This document shows positions 1 through 9,543 of a stretch of DNA of 64,000 nt, piece after piece. The stretch comes from JAWWPY01 sp963822825 (GTDB taxonomy: Bacteria; Actinomycetota; Actinomycetes; Streptosporangiales; Streptosporangiaceae): contig CAWGIW010000006.1 of the NCBI GenBank assembly GCA_963822825.1, positions 482,158 through 546,157 of the forward strand, given 5' to 3'. Position 1 is the first letter of the stretch; every line of letters begins with the position of its first letter. The notes below the pieces were generated by a model. The model did not search any database. It saw nothing but the letters and a program-made list of their open reading frames with translations, and had not been told where the DNA came from. The translations under genes were made by a program, and so were the position numbers.

Positions 1-14
1 GTGGGTGCGGGCTG

Positions 15-491
15 GTGGGAGGGCCCAGGACGGTCATGGAGGACGTCCCGCTCGTGATGACCGTGAGCGGCCAGCAGTTCAGCCGGAACGTGATGCCCCT
101 GAGATATACCTGTCATGGCGCGGGGACGAGTCCGGCTATTGATTGGTCTGGGGCTCCACCGGGCACGAAGGCGTTCGCTATTGTGGTAGATGATTCCTCG
201 GCCCCGATCACCCCATATATCTACTGGATTGTGTTCGATATCGGCCCGCAGACGACCGGACTTCTGGACGGGCAGCTTCCGCCCGGTGCTCGTCAGGCCG
301 ACAACAGCAAGGGAACCGCGGGTTATGACCCCCCTTGCCCCCGGAATAGTTCCCACAGATACCGGTTCACCGTTTATGCACTCAGCGATGGGTTGAGGCT
401 GCCCGCTGGGACCAGCGATAAAGCCGCGTGGACGGCGATCGCACAGGCGGCCATCGCGCGCGGCACGCTCACCGCTATTGCCAACCCGTAA
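15..491 (+). CDS. YbhB/YbcL family Raf kinase inhibitor-like (PEBP) protein, possibly 5' partial
   Basis: This 158-residue protein has the phosphatidylethanolamine-binding-protein fold signature: a VVDDSSAP segment near residue 57, a YWIVFDI strand, and GYDPPCP followed by HRYRFTVYAL near residues 105-122. These match the ligand-pocket DPD and GxxxP/HRY elements of bacterial PEBPs. The role of bacterial PEBPs is poorly defined (small-ligand or anion binding). The GTG at 15 is only one possible start: the frame stays open to the window edge, so the true N-terminus, perhaps with a signal peptide, may lie outside. No partner gene is adjacent. Confidence 0.85.
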   Translation: MGGPRTVMEDVPLVMTVSGQQFSRNVMPLRYTCHGAGTSPAIDWSGAPPGTKAFAIVVDDSSAPITPYIYWIVFDIGPQTTGLLDGQLPPGARQADNSKGTAGYDPPCPRNSSHRYRFTVYALSDGLRLPAGTSDKAAWTAIAQAAIARGTLTAIANP

Positions 492-1775
492 TCACTTAGT
501 CACGGCGCGTAAACGGATACGGCAAAAAATTCTCTAAACGCATGACAGGGCTCATACGGTCCGCCAGACTAACGGATCATGTAGCTCAGCCTTGGATGCC
601 TTCAAGGCGCTAGCGATACAGGGGCAGGTCCGCGCCATGGCCGCGTGTGCCTCGCTGGTGCCGTCCACGCGGCCATGGCTTGTTGGGTGGTGCGATGACT
701 CTGCTTCTGGTCGGTATCGTCGCCGTGATCCTCGTGATCCTCGTCGCTGCTTATCTCACCTTTCGGCGCGGGCAAGACGATGATCAGGACGAGACCGGTG
801 GCCGGTGGGCCGTCCGCGGCCCGGATGGCCACTGGCGCAGCCCGGCCCAGGAGCTGAGGAGACCGCACCGCCCCGGGCGTGGGGGGCCGTCACGGCGGAC
901 GGAGGAACCGCTGCGCGGCGACGACGAGCCGCCCCCGGCGTATGCCACCCGCCGGGCCGGGCGCGGCAACCGGGCTCAGCCAGACGACCGCGGCTATCAG
1001 GGCCGCCCCACGCAGCGGTACGCGGACGCCTCCGTCGCGCCGGACAACCCGGCGGACAGGGGTCGCGGGACGCGCGCGGCCGGTCCGCCACCCGCTGGCC
1101 GCCCTGGCCCCCGCCAGCAGCCTGATGGCTACGACGCGGGCGGCGGCTACGACAGCGGCGGCTACGAGACGGTCAGTTTTGACTCAGGGCCGCGCGAGCA
1201 GCTGTACGACACCGGCCCCTCCCCCGCGATGGCGCGCAGCACGTCGGTGTCCGGCGAGCACACGTTCGCCCCCGAGCACGACGACGATCCCGCGCTCACC
1301 GACTCGGATGTGTTCCCGCGGATCCGTACGGACACGCCGCCCCCAGCCAGCAAGCCGCCAGCGCCAGCCAAGGGCCGGTCCCGGCAGCCGCGCAGCAAGC
1401 GCGGGGACGATGACGACTGGCCGAGTACCGAGTGGGACAAGCTGTCCGACGAGCAGTACTGGGCGGAGCTGTCCGCCGACAAGCCGCTCGCGACCACGGC
1501 CCGCGCCGCGCAGCCATCCACGCCCAAGGACATCCAGGCGGCGTCCGGGCCGACTCAGGTCATGCCGGCCCAGCCGAAGCAGCCGCAGCCCAGGCCGGCT
1601 CAGCCGAAGCCGGCCCAGGCGCGGCCGGCCGCGCCGGCGCCGGGGCGGCCGGCGCCCGCACCGTCCCGGCCGGCGAAGCCGCAGCCGGAGCGGCAGTCCG
1701 TTGCGCCCGGGCGCAGGGACAGGCATCAGGAACAAACGGAGGCGCTCCCGGTCCGAGGCCGCGCCCGGCGGCCGC

Positions 1776-1850
1776 ACCGCCCTCAATGCCACCGCCCTCA
1801 ATGCCACCGCCCTCAATGCCACCGCCCTCAATGCCACAGCGGTCGATGCC
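1776..1850 (+). repeat. 15-bp minisatellite encoding PPSMP
   Basis: Four perfect tandem copies of ACCGCCCTCAATGCC (1,776-1,835) plus one degenerate copy lie within the repeat-rich membrane protein gene. In the downstream frame they encode PPSMP pentapeptides. The array sits right at the first reading-frame change, so slippage, biological or technical, is plausible here. Confidence 0.85.
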
Positions 1851-2058
1851 CCAGCCCGCTATGCAACAGCCTCCTGCGCAGCAGGCGGGAGAGCCCAGCC
1901 TGGCCATGCTCACCAGCCTGGCGAACTCACCCACGCAGCGGCGGCCCGGGGCGGCCTCGCGCGCTGACGACGACCCCCTGACCAGCCCCTCCTTCTCCCG
2001 GCAGGGAACGCCGGCCCGGGACAGCCGGTCCTACCGGAGCGCTGGCCGAGACCGGCCG

Positions 2059-2399
2059 CGCGGCAGCACCGGCGACTACCCCAACGGAGCCAGCGGGGCC
2101 AGCGGCAGCTACCCGCGCGGCAGCACCGGCGACTACCCCAACGGAGCCAGCGGGGCCAGCGGCAGCTACCCGCGCGGCAGCACCGGCGACTACCCCAACG
2201 GAGCCAGCGGGGCCAGCGGCAGCTACCCGCGCGCCAGCACCGGCGACTACCCCAACGGAGCAGCGGGGCCAGCGGCAGCTACCCGCGCGCCAGCACCGGC
2301 GACTACCCCAACGGAGCCAGCGGGGCCAGCGGCAGCTACCCGCGCGCCAGCACCGGCAGCTACCCCAACGGAGCCAGCGGGGCCAGCGGCGGCTATCCG
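2059..2399 (+). repeat. 57-bp tandem repeat (six copies) encoding a 19-residue Gly/Ser/Tyr unit
   Basis: Six head-to-tail 57-bp units encode RGSTGDYPNGASGASGSYP and close variants. Copies 1-3 are nearly identical at the DNA level. Copy 4 (from 2,230) is 56 bp because one C is missing in GGAGCCAGC, which moves the frame. Copies 5 and 6 restore the same peptide in the new frame. A degenerate seventh unit follows. The near-identity points to recent expansion or homogenisation. Confidence 0.85.
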
Positions 2400-3174
2400 C
2401 GCGGCGGGAGCGGCGGCTACGCCAACGGTGCCAGCGGCGGCCACCTCAGCGGCGGCCTTGCCGGCGGCAGCGGCCGGCCGGGCTACGGAGCCGGCGACCG
2501 GGAGCTGACCAATCCTCAGCCTGCCTACCCAGCCGCGTGGCCTGCCGACCGCGGGCCAGCTCCACAGCCGACCTCACAGCCGACCCCACTGTCGGCCCCG
2601 CCGCCGGTGAACCAGCCGGCTCCGCCGCCGGCGTCGTCGCGCGGGCCGGCCGGGAATCCCTATGGCAGCTACGTGAACAATTCCCCAGCCGGCCCCGCGG
2701 GCGGTCACGCTGCCGGATATCCCGAGGACCGGGCGCGGACGGACACCGGCTACGGAAGCTATCCAGCCGCCGCGGACACGGGCTACCCGGACCCCCCATT
2801 CAGGCCGCCTGCAGGATCTGATCCTGCCGCCGGCCGGCCGGGACAGGACAGCGGCTGGCACGCGGCGCCGCCGCCAGCAGCACCCGATATTTCGGCCGAC
2901 CCGGCCAGCCACTACTTCTACACGGGCGGGTCTGGCTATCCTGACGCCGCTGGTTACGGCGCCGGGCGTCCGGCGGCGGATCCGGGCTACCCGGCCGGTT
3001 ACACGGAGCCGGCTGAGCCTGTGACGGGCACCTACAACGGCGGCGGATACGCCGACGGATACGGCACGGACCCGTACGATCCGGACGGATATGGCGGCTA
3101 CCAGCCGCGTCAGGCTTGACAAACCCGACCACTGCGCCGCGAGAATGTGCCGACCGACGCTAAGGGCAGGGGAC

Positions 3175-3465
3175 ATGCTGAACGGAAGGCGCGATCACGC
3201 ACGCAGCTACCATTTGCACCGGCTGGCGACAGCCCTCGACACCAGGGGCTTGCACGCGACGGTAAAGACCACCTATCCTGCCGCTCTGCATATTTTCACT
3301 CCGGGTGCATCAATGCTTGCGGAAAGTATTGACTGCACTCCGGGCACTGACGGCAGTGGCCGCCTGCGCTGGTATTACCGCTGGTCCTGGGGAGAACTCC
3401 TGCACGACACCGAGGATCCGTCGGGCGCCGCCGCGAAGATCGCCGAGGTCCTGTCCTCTCGGTGA
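3175..3465 (+). CDS. Small conserved hypothetical protein
   Basis: This 96-residue protein begins at an ATG preceded by GGCAGGGGAC; an upstream in-frame GTG would overlap the previous gene's end. The sequence (HRLATALDTRGLHATVK near the start, RLRWYYRWSWGELL near residue 65) resembles short actinobacterial proteins in which a helical N-terminus precedes a Trp-rich strand region, often found beside regulators. No catalytic motif or membrane segment is visible, and the function is unknown. It ends 14 bp before the convergent phosphoesterase. Confidence 0.65.
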   Translation: MLNGRRDHARSYHLHRLATALDTRGLHATVKTTYPAALHIFTPGASMLAESIDCTPGTDGSGRLRWYYRWSWGELLHDTEDPSGAAAKIAEVLSSR

Positions 3466-3478
3466 TCAGATCTCCTGG

Positions 3479-4927
3479 TTACCAGGAGCCCCATCGCAGG
3501 CTGGGCTCGGGCAAGGATGGGGGCTCGAGGAAGGCTGGCGGCCCGCTCAGATCCAGCGCGTCGAGTGGCGTGGCCGCGGCGGCGTCCCTGGCGGTCAGCG
3601 GCGGCAGGTTCCACTTCTGCTCGACGATCTTGAGCACCGACGTGTGGTCGAGTACCTGGGTGCACACGTAATCCGGGCGCGCATAGGGAGACACGATTAC
3701 GGCGGGGACGCGGAACCCGTACCGGTCGTAGCGACGCGGCCCGGAATCAAGCTGCTCGACGTGGGCGACATAGGCGGGGAAGAACAGCCGTATGGCGGAT
3801 CGCAGCCAGGATCGCTCGGTCAGCACGCAGCGGCCCTCGACGTCGTCGGGCTCCACGGCGTCCGGCGGCGGGACGTGATCGTAGTAGCCGCCGTGCTCGT
3901 CATACAGCCAGATCAGCAGGGTATTCTCCCACGCCTTACCGTGCATGACCCGGTTGATCACTTCGGAGGCGAAGCTCTCGCCCTTCCTGATGTCCTGCGG
4001 GTTCTCCTCGGAGTAGGCGTCGAAGTCGGGGTCGACAATGCTGAACGCGGGCAGCGTGCCGTTGTCCGCGTCCGCGAAGAACTGGTCGGTGCTGCGGATA
4101 TGCAGCATGCACCGCGCCATGCCGAGCGGGAAGATGTCCGCGGTGAACTGCATATCTTTGTGAACTCCCTGCAGTAGCGGCGGGAACAGCCGGCGCAGGG
4201 ACATGATCCGGCGGCGCAGGACCCGGCGCCGGTGACGCAGGAAGCGCCTCAGGCTGGACCGGTCCCCGGCCACTGGATGGTAGTTGGCCCACGAGATACC
4301 GTGCCGGGTCAGCAAGTCGAAGATGGTCCCGGCAGGCGGATAGTCCGCCAGGTCGTAGGGCAGATCGTCGATCAGCCCGTGTGCCGTCCCCGCGATCAGG
4401 AACCGGCGGTTGGGGAACGTGGGTCCCAGGCAGGAACTGAACCAGTGGTCCGCCAGCGGAAAGGTCCGGGCCAGCCCGTAGTAGAACGGCAGGTCGCGTT
4501 CGGACCAGTAACCCATGCCCAGGGTGGCATCCCGGCCCGGCAGCAGAGCCTGGATGTTGCTCACGAACCCGTCGCCTTTGCCATTACCCCATTGCAGGTG
4601 GGTCGCGTGCCAGCCCTGCGTCGGCACCCCCGGCTGCTGGGCCGTGGTGGCCAGGTGATGGGCCGGAACAGACCCCCCGTCCGCACCCAGATTGGACACG
4701 TCCGGCTGGCCGTTTGGGCCGAGCGGGAATCCCTCACCGCGGCCCTGGAGCATGCCCAGATAGTTGTCGTAGGAGTGGTTCTCCATCATCAGGACCACGA
4801 TGTGCTTAATCTGCGGCAGCAGGTCACTGCCCGCCGGGAGGTCCGGCCGCGGAAGCGGCCCGGCCGGCCGGGCACCGAGGCTGCGGGACAGGCGCCGTAC
4901 CTCGCGGCGCTCGAGCCGGTTCCACAC
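3479..4927 (-). CDS. Phosphoesterase / phospholipase C-like (AcpA family) protein
   Basis: This 482-residue member of the phosphoesterase family (PF04185 type) includes non-specific phospholipases C and acid phosphatases. Diagnostic segments are HIVVLMMENHSYDNYLG near the N-terminus (metal and nucleophile region), LIWLYDEHGGYYDHVPPP in the C-terminal third (second metal site), and FRVPAVIVSPYAR. The GTG at 4,927 is preferred because GAAGGTGGCG precedes it; longer versions would run across the diacylglycerol kinase gene. No signal peptide or Tat motif is visible, unlike classical secreted PLCs, so a cytoplasmic or non-classically exported enzyme is possible. The substrate is probably a phospholipid or phosphomonoester. 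Confidence 0.85.
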   Translation of the reverse strand: MWNRLERREVRRLSRSLGARPAGPLPRPDLPAGSDLLPQIKHIVVLMMENHSYDNYLGMLQGRGEGFPLGPNGQPDVSNLGADGGSVPAHHLATTAQQPGVPTQGWHATHLQWGNGKGDGFVSNIQALLPGRDATLGMGYWSERDLPFYYGLARTFPLADHWFSSCLGPTFPNRRFLIAGTAHGLIDDLPYDLADYPPAGTIFDLLTRHGISWANYHPVAGDRSSLRRFLRHRRRVLRRRIMSLRRLFPPLLQGVHKDMQFTADIFPLGMARCMLHIRSTDQFFADADNGTLPAFSIVDPDFDAYSEENPQDIRKGESFASEVINRVMHGKAWENTLLIWLYDEHGGYYDHVPPPDAVEPDDVEGRCVLTERSWLRSAIRLFFPAYVAHVEQLDSGPRRYDRYGFRVPAVIVSPYARPDYVCTQVLDHTSVLKIVEQKWNLPPLTARDAAAATPLDALDLSGPPAFLEPPSLPEPSLRWGSW

Positions 4928-4967
4928 GTTCGCGCCACCTTCGGGGGTTGGATGTCGCGGTATCGTC

Positions 4968-5892
4968 TCACGGAGCTTGGTGTGCGCTACCCTCTTCGGC
5001 CGGGGCCATGCGTGCCGCGGGCGGCACGCGGAGCAGCAGCTTGCCGGGCTGGACGGCGACCTTGAGCTGCCGGGTGCGGCCGATGACTTCTCCGTCGACT
5101 TCCCACAACTGCGGACGGTCGAGGTCGATGCGCAGCTCACGGAAGGTGCTGTGGACCACACGCCCGGGCGCGCTGCGCCGCATCAGCACGTGCGCCGCGA
5201 GCGCGAGCCAGCCGGCACCCCCCGGCGGTCAGAACCACGAGATCCAGCTGCCCATCATCCGGTTCCGCGTCCGGCAGCAGCGGCACGCCGCCCTGCAGCG
5301 TCCCGACATTTCCCACAATGATCCCGCTGGCCCGGCGGCGCAGCGGCGGCCCGCTGTCGGCCCGCAGGCTGGCCCGTACCGGCCGGTCCCGCAGATGCCG
5401 CAGCGCGGAAACGGCGTAGGCGGCCCAGCCCAGGCGCTTCTTGAGCTGCTCGCTGGTGCCGTCGAGCATTTTCGCGTCCAGGCCAACGCCCGCCATGACC
5501 AGAAACGGGCTGCCGTTCGCGGTGCCCACATCCAGTTCTCGGTCGGCGCCGGTCAGCCCGACAACCAGCGCGTCGCCGAGTTCGAGGGGCAGTCCGAGGT
5601 TTCGGGCCAGCAGGTTTCCTGTTCCCAGCGGCAGCACGGCGAGCGGTATGCCGCTGCCCGCCAGCCCCGACGCGCACGCGGTGACGGTGCCGTCGCCACC
5701 GCTGGCCACGACCAGATCAACCCGGGCCGCCGCGGCCTCCCGGGCCTGCCCCTGCCCTGGATCATCCACCGTCGTTTCCAGCCACAACGGCTCGTCCCAC
5801 CCCTGATCGGACATCATCTGGCCGACGTCAGTCCTGAATTTCGGCAGGTCGTCGTGTTTCGTGGGATTAACCACCACCGCCGCGCGGCTCAT
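4968..5892 (-). pseudogene. Diacylglycerol kinase / lipid kinase (DagK/YegS family), frameshifted
   Basis: From the ATG at 5,892 the protein starts MSRAAVVVNPTKHDD and carries the lipid-kinase ATP-site signature VVASGGDGTV and PLGTGNLLARNL. The frame breaks in a run of six C (5,218-5,223; G6 on the coding strand). With five G the translation continues as AGGAGWLALAAHVLMRR, then FRELRIDLDRPQLWEVDGE, the normal C-terminal beta-sandwich of the family, ending at 4,968. The full product would be about 308 residues, the usual length. This is either a one-base insertion in a homopolymer (sequencing error likely) or a recent inactivation. Likely role: phosphorylation of diacylglycerol or a related lipid in phospholipid turnover. 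Confidence 0.8.
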
Positions 5893-6059
5893 CGCTGCTC
5901 GCCCGCACGATCGACTGGCGGGTCTGATTCGGGCATAGCGGCTCCGGACGAGTTTTTCAGGGTGGGCCAGACACAGCGTACGGCTAGCCTGAGCCGCGAT
6001 GAGCGGCACCGGGCCATGGTGGCAGAAGGCCGTGCTCGACCAGGTCTATCCGCGCAGGC

Positions 6060-7085
6060 CTACCCGATCGTGCCCGGGCCGGTGGCCAACAGGCGGCCCG
6101 GGTGAAACGCCCCGGCCAGCCGGTCGATGGTCGCGTCGAGTTGCTGGTTGACGCGGCGCCGGCTGGCGTCCGCGTCGTGCCACTCGATGATCTCGCGGGC
6201 GCCCCGCGAGAACGGCACCGTTGCGGTCCACCCGGGCACCAGACTCTTGATCTTGGTGTTGTCGAACACGGCCGCGTGCGCCTTGTCGCCGAGCAGACTG
6301 GCCCCCCACTCCGGGTCCACGGCCGCCACGGCATCGGACGGCACGTGCACGATCCGGGGTTCCGCGCCCGCCGCCGCGGCCAGCACGCAAGCGATCTGGT
6401 TCCAGGTCAGGGTCTCGTCTGAGGTGATGTGAAAGGTGTCGCCGACCGCCCGTGGCTGGGCCAGCAGCCCGGCAAAGGCCCGTGCGAAATCGGTGTGATG
6501 CGTCAAGGTCCACGGCGACGTACCGTCGCCGTGGACGACGATCGGGACACCGCGGCGCATCCGGTCGATCATTGTCCAGCCACCCTCGAAAGGCACCGAC
6601 GTGGGGTCGTAGGTGTGCGACGGCCGCACGATCGTGGCCGGGAATCCCTCTTCGCGGTACGCGCGGACGAGGAGATCCTCGCAAGCGATCTTGTCCCGGG
6701 AATAGGGCCAGTAAGGGTTGCGCAGCGGGGTCGACTCGGTGATGGGCAGCCGGACCGGCGGCGTCTGATAAGCGGACGCCGAGCTGATGAATACGTACTG
6801 GCCGGCACGGCCGCGGAACATCTCGAGGTCGGCGCGGACATGATCGGGGGTGAAGGCGAGATACTCCACGACCACGTCGAACTCCCGGTCGCCGAGCGCG
6901 TTCCGCACCGACTGCGGGTCCCGGATGTCGCCGGTCAGCACGCGCGCCTCAGGCGGGGCCGGCCGCACGGCGGTCGTGCCGCGGTTCATCATGAACAGGT
7001 CGAAGCCGACATTGACCGCCTGGTGGGCGCACGCCGTACTGATCACGCCCGTGCCGCCGATGAAGAGCACGCGGGGCGCAGTCAT
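6060..7085 (-). CDS. NAD-dependent epimerase/dehydratase (extended SDR)
   Basis: This 341-residue protein has an N-terminal Rossmann motif (VLFIGGTGVIS, residues 6-16), an acidic residue after strand 2 region replaced by MNRGT (suggesting NADP preference), FISSASAYQTP for the catalytic Ser, and the YSRDK catalytic Tyr/Lys near residue 125. It is an atypical/extended SDR of the nucleotide-sugar epimerase superfamily; similar proteins act on sugars or are plant-type RNA-binding homologues. The ATG at 7,085 lies in GTCATG context. It is transcribed in the same direction as its neighbours, with no clear operon partner. Confidence 0.85.
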   Translation of the reverse strand: MTAPRVLFIGGTGVISTACAHQAVNVGFDLFMMNRGTTAVRPAPPEARVLTGDIRDPQSVRNALGDREFDVVVEYLAFTPDHVRADLEMFRGRAGQYVFISSASAYQTPPVRLPITESTPLRNPYWPYSRDKIACEDLLVRAYREEGFPATIVRPSHTYDPTSVPFEGGWTMIDRMRRGVPIVVHGDGTSPWTLTHHTDFARAFAGLLAQPRAVGDTFHITSDETLTWNQIACVLAAAAGAEPRIVHVPSDAVAAVDPEWGASLLGDKAHAAVFDNTKIKSLVPGWTATVPFSRGAREIIEWHDADASRRRVNQQLDATIDRLAGAFHPGRLLATGPGTIG

Positions 7086-7118
7086 GACATAGGCCTACCA
7101 CAACGCCACCAGGCGCGC

Positions 7119-7910
7119 TCAGCCAGGCCAGTGCGTCGCCTGCGGCGAGCGCTGCCTGAGGTCATCGCGCACATCAGCGCCCAGACGGCGGGTCTCGCGC
7201 CGGTTGAGCGCCGCGCCGATCACCGCACCCGTGAGCAACGGCCCGAGGGACGTGGCGCTGCGCCCGGCCCGGGCCAGGAGCCGACGCTGGAGCTGCCTGC
7301 GCAGCGGCGAGCCCACGGCCAGGGCCAGCCCTCCGGGTGCGAGACCCACCCCGCGCCGGTGCGCCCACGCCGCCACGTACGCCAGCATGCGCTCGGTAGC
7401 CGTACCCGGCGCGCGCTGGCCATAGACCTCGTGCAATTCAGCCACCAACTTGATCTCGATGCCGACGAGAGCCAGGGCCTCGATCGCGACCTCGACGGGG
7501 GCAGCGGGCAGGGGCAGCACCATGGCGGTGCCGGCCGCCGCGCCCACCGCTCCCGCCGCCCGAGCCGCGCCCCGAATCAGCGCGTCGGCGAGTTCCTCGG
7601 GAGTGAGCCCCGGGAACTGCGCGCGCAGCGTCAGCTGGTCCCGCACGGGCAGGCGGGGCGCCATCGCGAGTACCTCGGCCGTCAGCCACCGGCCGCCATA
7701 TTGCACACCGAACCAGGTGGCCCGCCCGCTGCGGGCGGCCAGCCGGGGGATCGCCGCGGTGAGCTTGCGGCGCCGTGACGGATCGGGGGTCTCGCTGATC
7801 TCGCCGACGAGCTCAGCCACCTCTCCCGGGAGCGCTTGCGCAGCCCGCTCGGCTGGCGGCTCAGCTGGCACTTCGGCTGGGCTGGCTGGTCGATGCGCGG
7901 AATTGTCCAT
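7119..7910 (-). CDS. Conserved hypothetical protein, EcsC-like, membrane-associated
   Basis: This 263-residue protein has a charged N-terminus and an Ala/Gly-rich central hydrophobic stretch (residues 115-150, GAAGTAMVLPLPAAPVEVAIEALALVGIEIKLV). It ends with GAVIGAALNRRETRRLGADVR, which resembles the C-terminus of EcsC-type proteins. The pattern fits a peripheral or amphipathic membrane protein. No catalytic residues are recognisable. It ends 34 bp from the start of the epimerase gene downstream on the same strand and could be co-transcribed with it. Confidence 0.65.
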   Translation of the reverse strand: MDNSAHRPASPAEVPAEPPAERAAQALPGEVAELVGEISETPDPSRRRKLTAAIPRLAARSGRATWFGVQYGGRWLTAEVLAMAPRLPVRDQLTLRAQFPGLTPEELADALIRGAARAAGAVGAAAGTAMVLPLPAAPVEVAIEALALVGIEIKLVAELHEVYGQRAPGTATERMLAYVAAWAHRRGVGLAPGGLALAVGSPLRRQLQRRLLARAGRSATSLGPLLTGAVIGAALNRRETRRLGADVRDDLRQRSPQATHWPG

Positions 7911-8144
7911 GCGCTAGGGCTACCCGTGCGAGGCCTTCATACGCCGGTCACCGCGGCGGCGTTCCGGCATCGGGGGTATCGCGGATTGAGATTTCCCCAG
8001 ATGATTGCAGTCTGAGGCAGGCCGATGAAGGCAGTCGGTGGCTGTGCACATCGCGACGGGGCAGGCTGATGGGGAGGCGGCGATCATGCACGCATCAATT
8101 GCGGCGGAACCGGCGCGCCTGGGCCCGTGGGCGGCCCCGGGCGG
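7911..8144. other. Intergenic gap with no feature recognised
   Basis: About 230 bp between the hypothetical gene (transcribed leftwards from 7,910) and the end of the degraded glycosyltransferase. I saw no gene, strong hairpin or convincing promoter here beyond the expected start region of the leftward gene. Confidence 0.5.
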
Positions 8145-9067
8145 TCAGCGGACGGCCGTACCCGACGAAGTCGCGTGCACAACCGAAGACAGCAGATCGC
8201 CGAGAGCCCGGCTTCCCATTTCCCACGTGGCGTCCGCCACGACCGCGCGTCCCGCCTCGACCATGCCTGACGCGGCCCGGCCGTCCTCCAGAGCCGTCAG
8301 CAGTGCCGATGCCCACGACGACGCGTCGTCCGGCGGCACGAGCACGGCCGCCGATCCGCACACCTCGGCCAGCGACGGAATGGCGCTGGCCACCACGGGA
8401 ACGCCGGCGGCCATGGCCTCCAGCACCGGGAGTCCGTACCCCTCGACGACCGAGGGGAAGGCGAAGACCCAGGCCGCCCGGTACACGGCGGCCAGCAATT
8501 CTTCGGCCACCTCGGGCACGAGCCTGACCCGGGACTGCAAGCCCAGTTCGGCGATCTGCGCGGGAGGGGCGCCCGGGTAGTGCCGCCGGATCTCGTCGAG
8601 AGTCGCCCGCGTCGGCGCGGTGACCGCGGCCGAGCGGCGCAGCATGGCGTTGGTGACCACCTTGAGGCCGAGCTGGCGGTGCCAGCCGCCGGCGTGCCTG
8701 GCATTGGCCTCGATGATGCAGTCATGGATGGTGACCACCATCGGGCAGGGGCAGATGACCGGCGCGAACAAGGGGTGAGGCGCGTAGAGCACGGCGGCGC
8801 CCGCGTCCCGGATCAGCCGACCGAGTTCCCGGCACCGGTGCACCGCACCCGGCCGGATGTAGGTGCCGAGCAACTCGGCCCACCCGGACACCCCCGCCAG
8901 CGGGAACAACTGGGTCCGGGCCGGGTTGACCAGGATCCGCAGCGCCAAGCCGTCCCGGCCGCCCCCATGTGCTCGGCCAGCTTCATCACCGACCTGGCGA
9001 GACCGTGAGCACCAGGCATCCCGTTGAGCCTCGCGTCAATGAGGATCGACCGCTGACCGCTGGCCAT
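8145..9067 (-). pseudogene. GT4-type glycosyltransferase, frameshifted and internally deleted
   Basis: The N-terminus (ATG 9,067, preceded by GGCGGGGCGG) reads MASGQRSILIDARLNG, then one base is missing near 8,949 and the frame continues as LALRILVNPARTQLFP. The C-terminal half has the GT4 donor-site element FAFPSVVEGYGLPVLEAMAAG (EX7E-type). Around 8,558 the protein jumps from EIRRHYPGAPPA directly to ELGLQSRVRLVPEVAEELL. The family normally has about 60-70 residues here, including the VPNGVD and YVGNRRPHKN segment that forms the start of the nucleotide-sugar domain. The remaining length of about 306 residues is short for the family. The product is very unlikely to work as shown. Confidence 0.8.
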
Positions 9068-9144
9068 GTCCGCCCCGCCGTGTTCCCGCGCCCAACAACG
9101 CGATCGCCGATTCCGATAGGGAGACCATTGTGAAGCCGCCCCTG

Positions 9145-9543
9145 ATGATTGAAGCGAGCGGTTGACCAAGTCGTTCGGCCCGGCCCGGGTTGTCACCGGG
9201 CTGAACATGCGGGTGCCCGCGGGTGCCGCCCTCGGCCTGCTCGGGCCGAACGGGGCGGGCAAGACAACCATCGTGCGGATGCTCACCGCCGGGCCAATCT
9301 GGTCATGATCGGCGAGCTTGGCCGGCTGCCACGGCGTCAGGCAAAACGGCGGGCGGCTGACTTGCTGGCGCAGTTCGACCTGGAGGACGCGGCCGGGCGG
9401 CCGGTCCGGACCTACTCCGGCGGGATGAGGCGCCGGCTGGACCTCGCGGCGAGCCTGATCGGCCGGCCCCGGGTGCTGTTTCTCGATGAGCCGACGACCG
9501 GGCTCGATCCCCGCAGCCGGCTGGTCATGTGGGACATCATCCG
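9145..9543 (+). pseudogene. DrrA-type ABC transporter ATPase remnant, deleted and truncated
   Basis: The ATG at 9,145 starts MIEASG and one base is missing at about 9,163, after which LTKSFGPARVV and a Walker A (LLGPNGAGKTT) follow. Near 9,290 the text jumps, out of frame, from VRMLTA to NLVMIGELGRL, removing about 50 residues that normally include the Q-loop. The rest (TYSGGMRRRLDLAASL signature, VLFLDEPTTGLDP Walker B) is well preserved, but the gene stops being recognisable at WDIIR (about 9,540), where it abuts a glycosyltransferase remnant. This is the antibiotic/lipid exporter ATPase family (daunorubicin-resistance type). No permease gene remains nearby. Confidence 0.85.

Larger units (their letters stand above)
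695..3119 (+). pseudogene. Repeat-rich Pro/Gly/Tyr membrane-anchored protein, broken by two -1 frameshifts
   Basis: Translation from the ATG at 695 (GGGTGG upstream) opens with one transmembrane helix (residues 1-22, MTLLLVGIVAVILVILVAAY) followed by a long low-complexity tail rich in Pro, Arg, Gln and Asp. The coding frame moves once near 1,765-1,790 and again near 2,262, each time as if one base were missing, and continues in the new frame to 3,119. The rejoined product would be about 800 residues: single-pass membrane anchor, disordered Pro/Gln tract, PPSMP repeats, six 19-residue YPNGASGASG repeats, then a Tyr/Gly/Pro-rich end. It resembles the disordered tails of actinomycete membrane proteins. 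No enzymatic domain is visible and the function is unknown. Confidence 0.6.

Noticed and set aside
2059..2399. 57-bp repeats as a CRISPR array
   Set aside because: The units are contiguous without spacers and code for a repeated peptide within a long reading frame.
6429..7778. Long plus-strand reading frame opposite the epimerase and hypothetical genes
   Set aside because: It is an antisense shadow with Arg/Pro-rich composition; the minus-strand genes show real domains.
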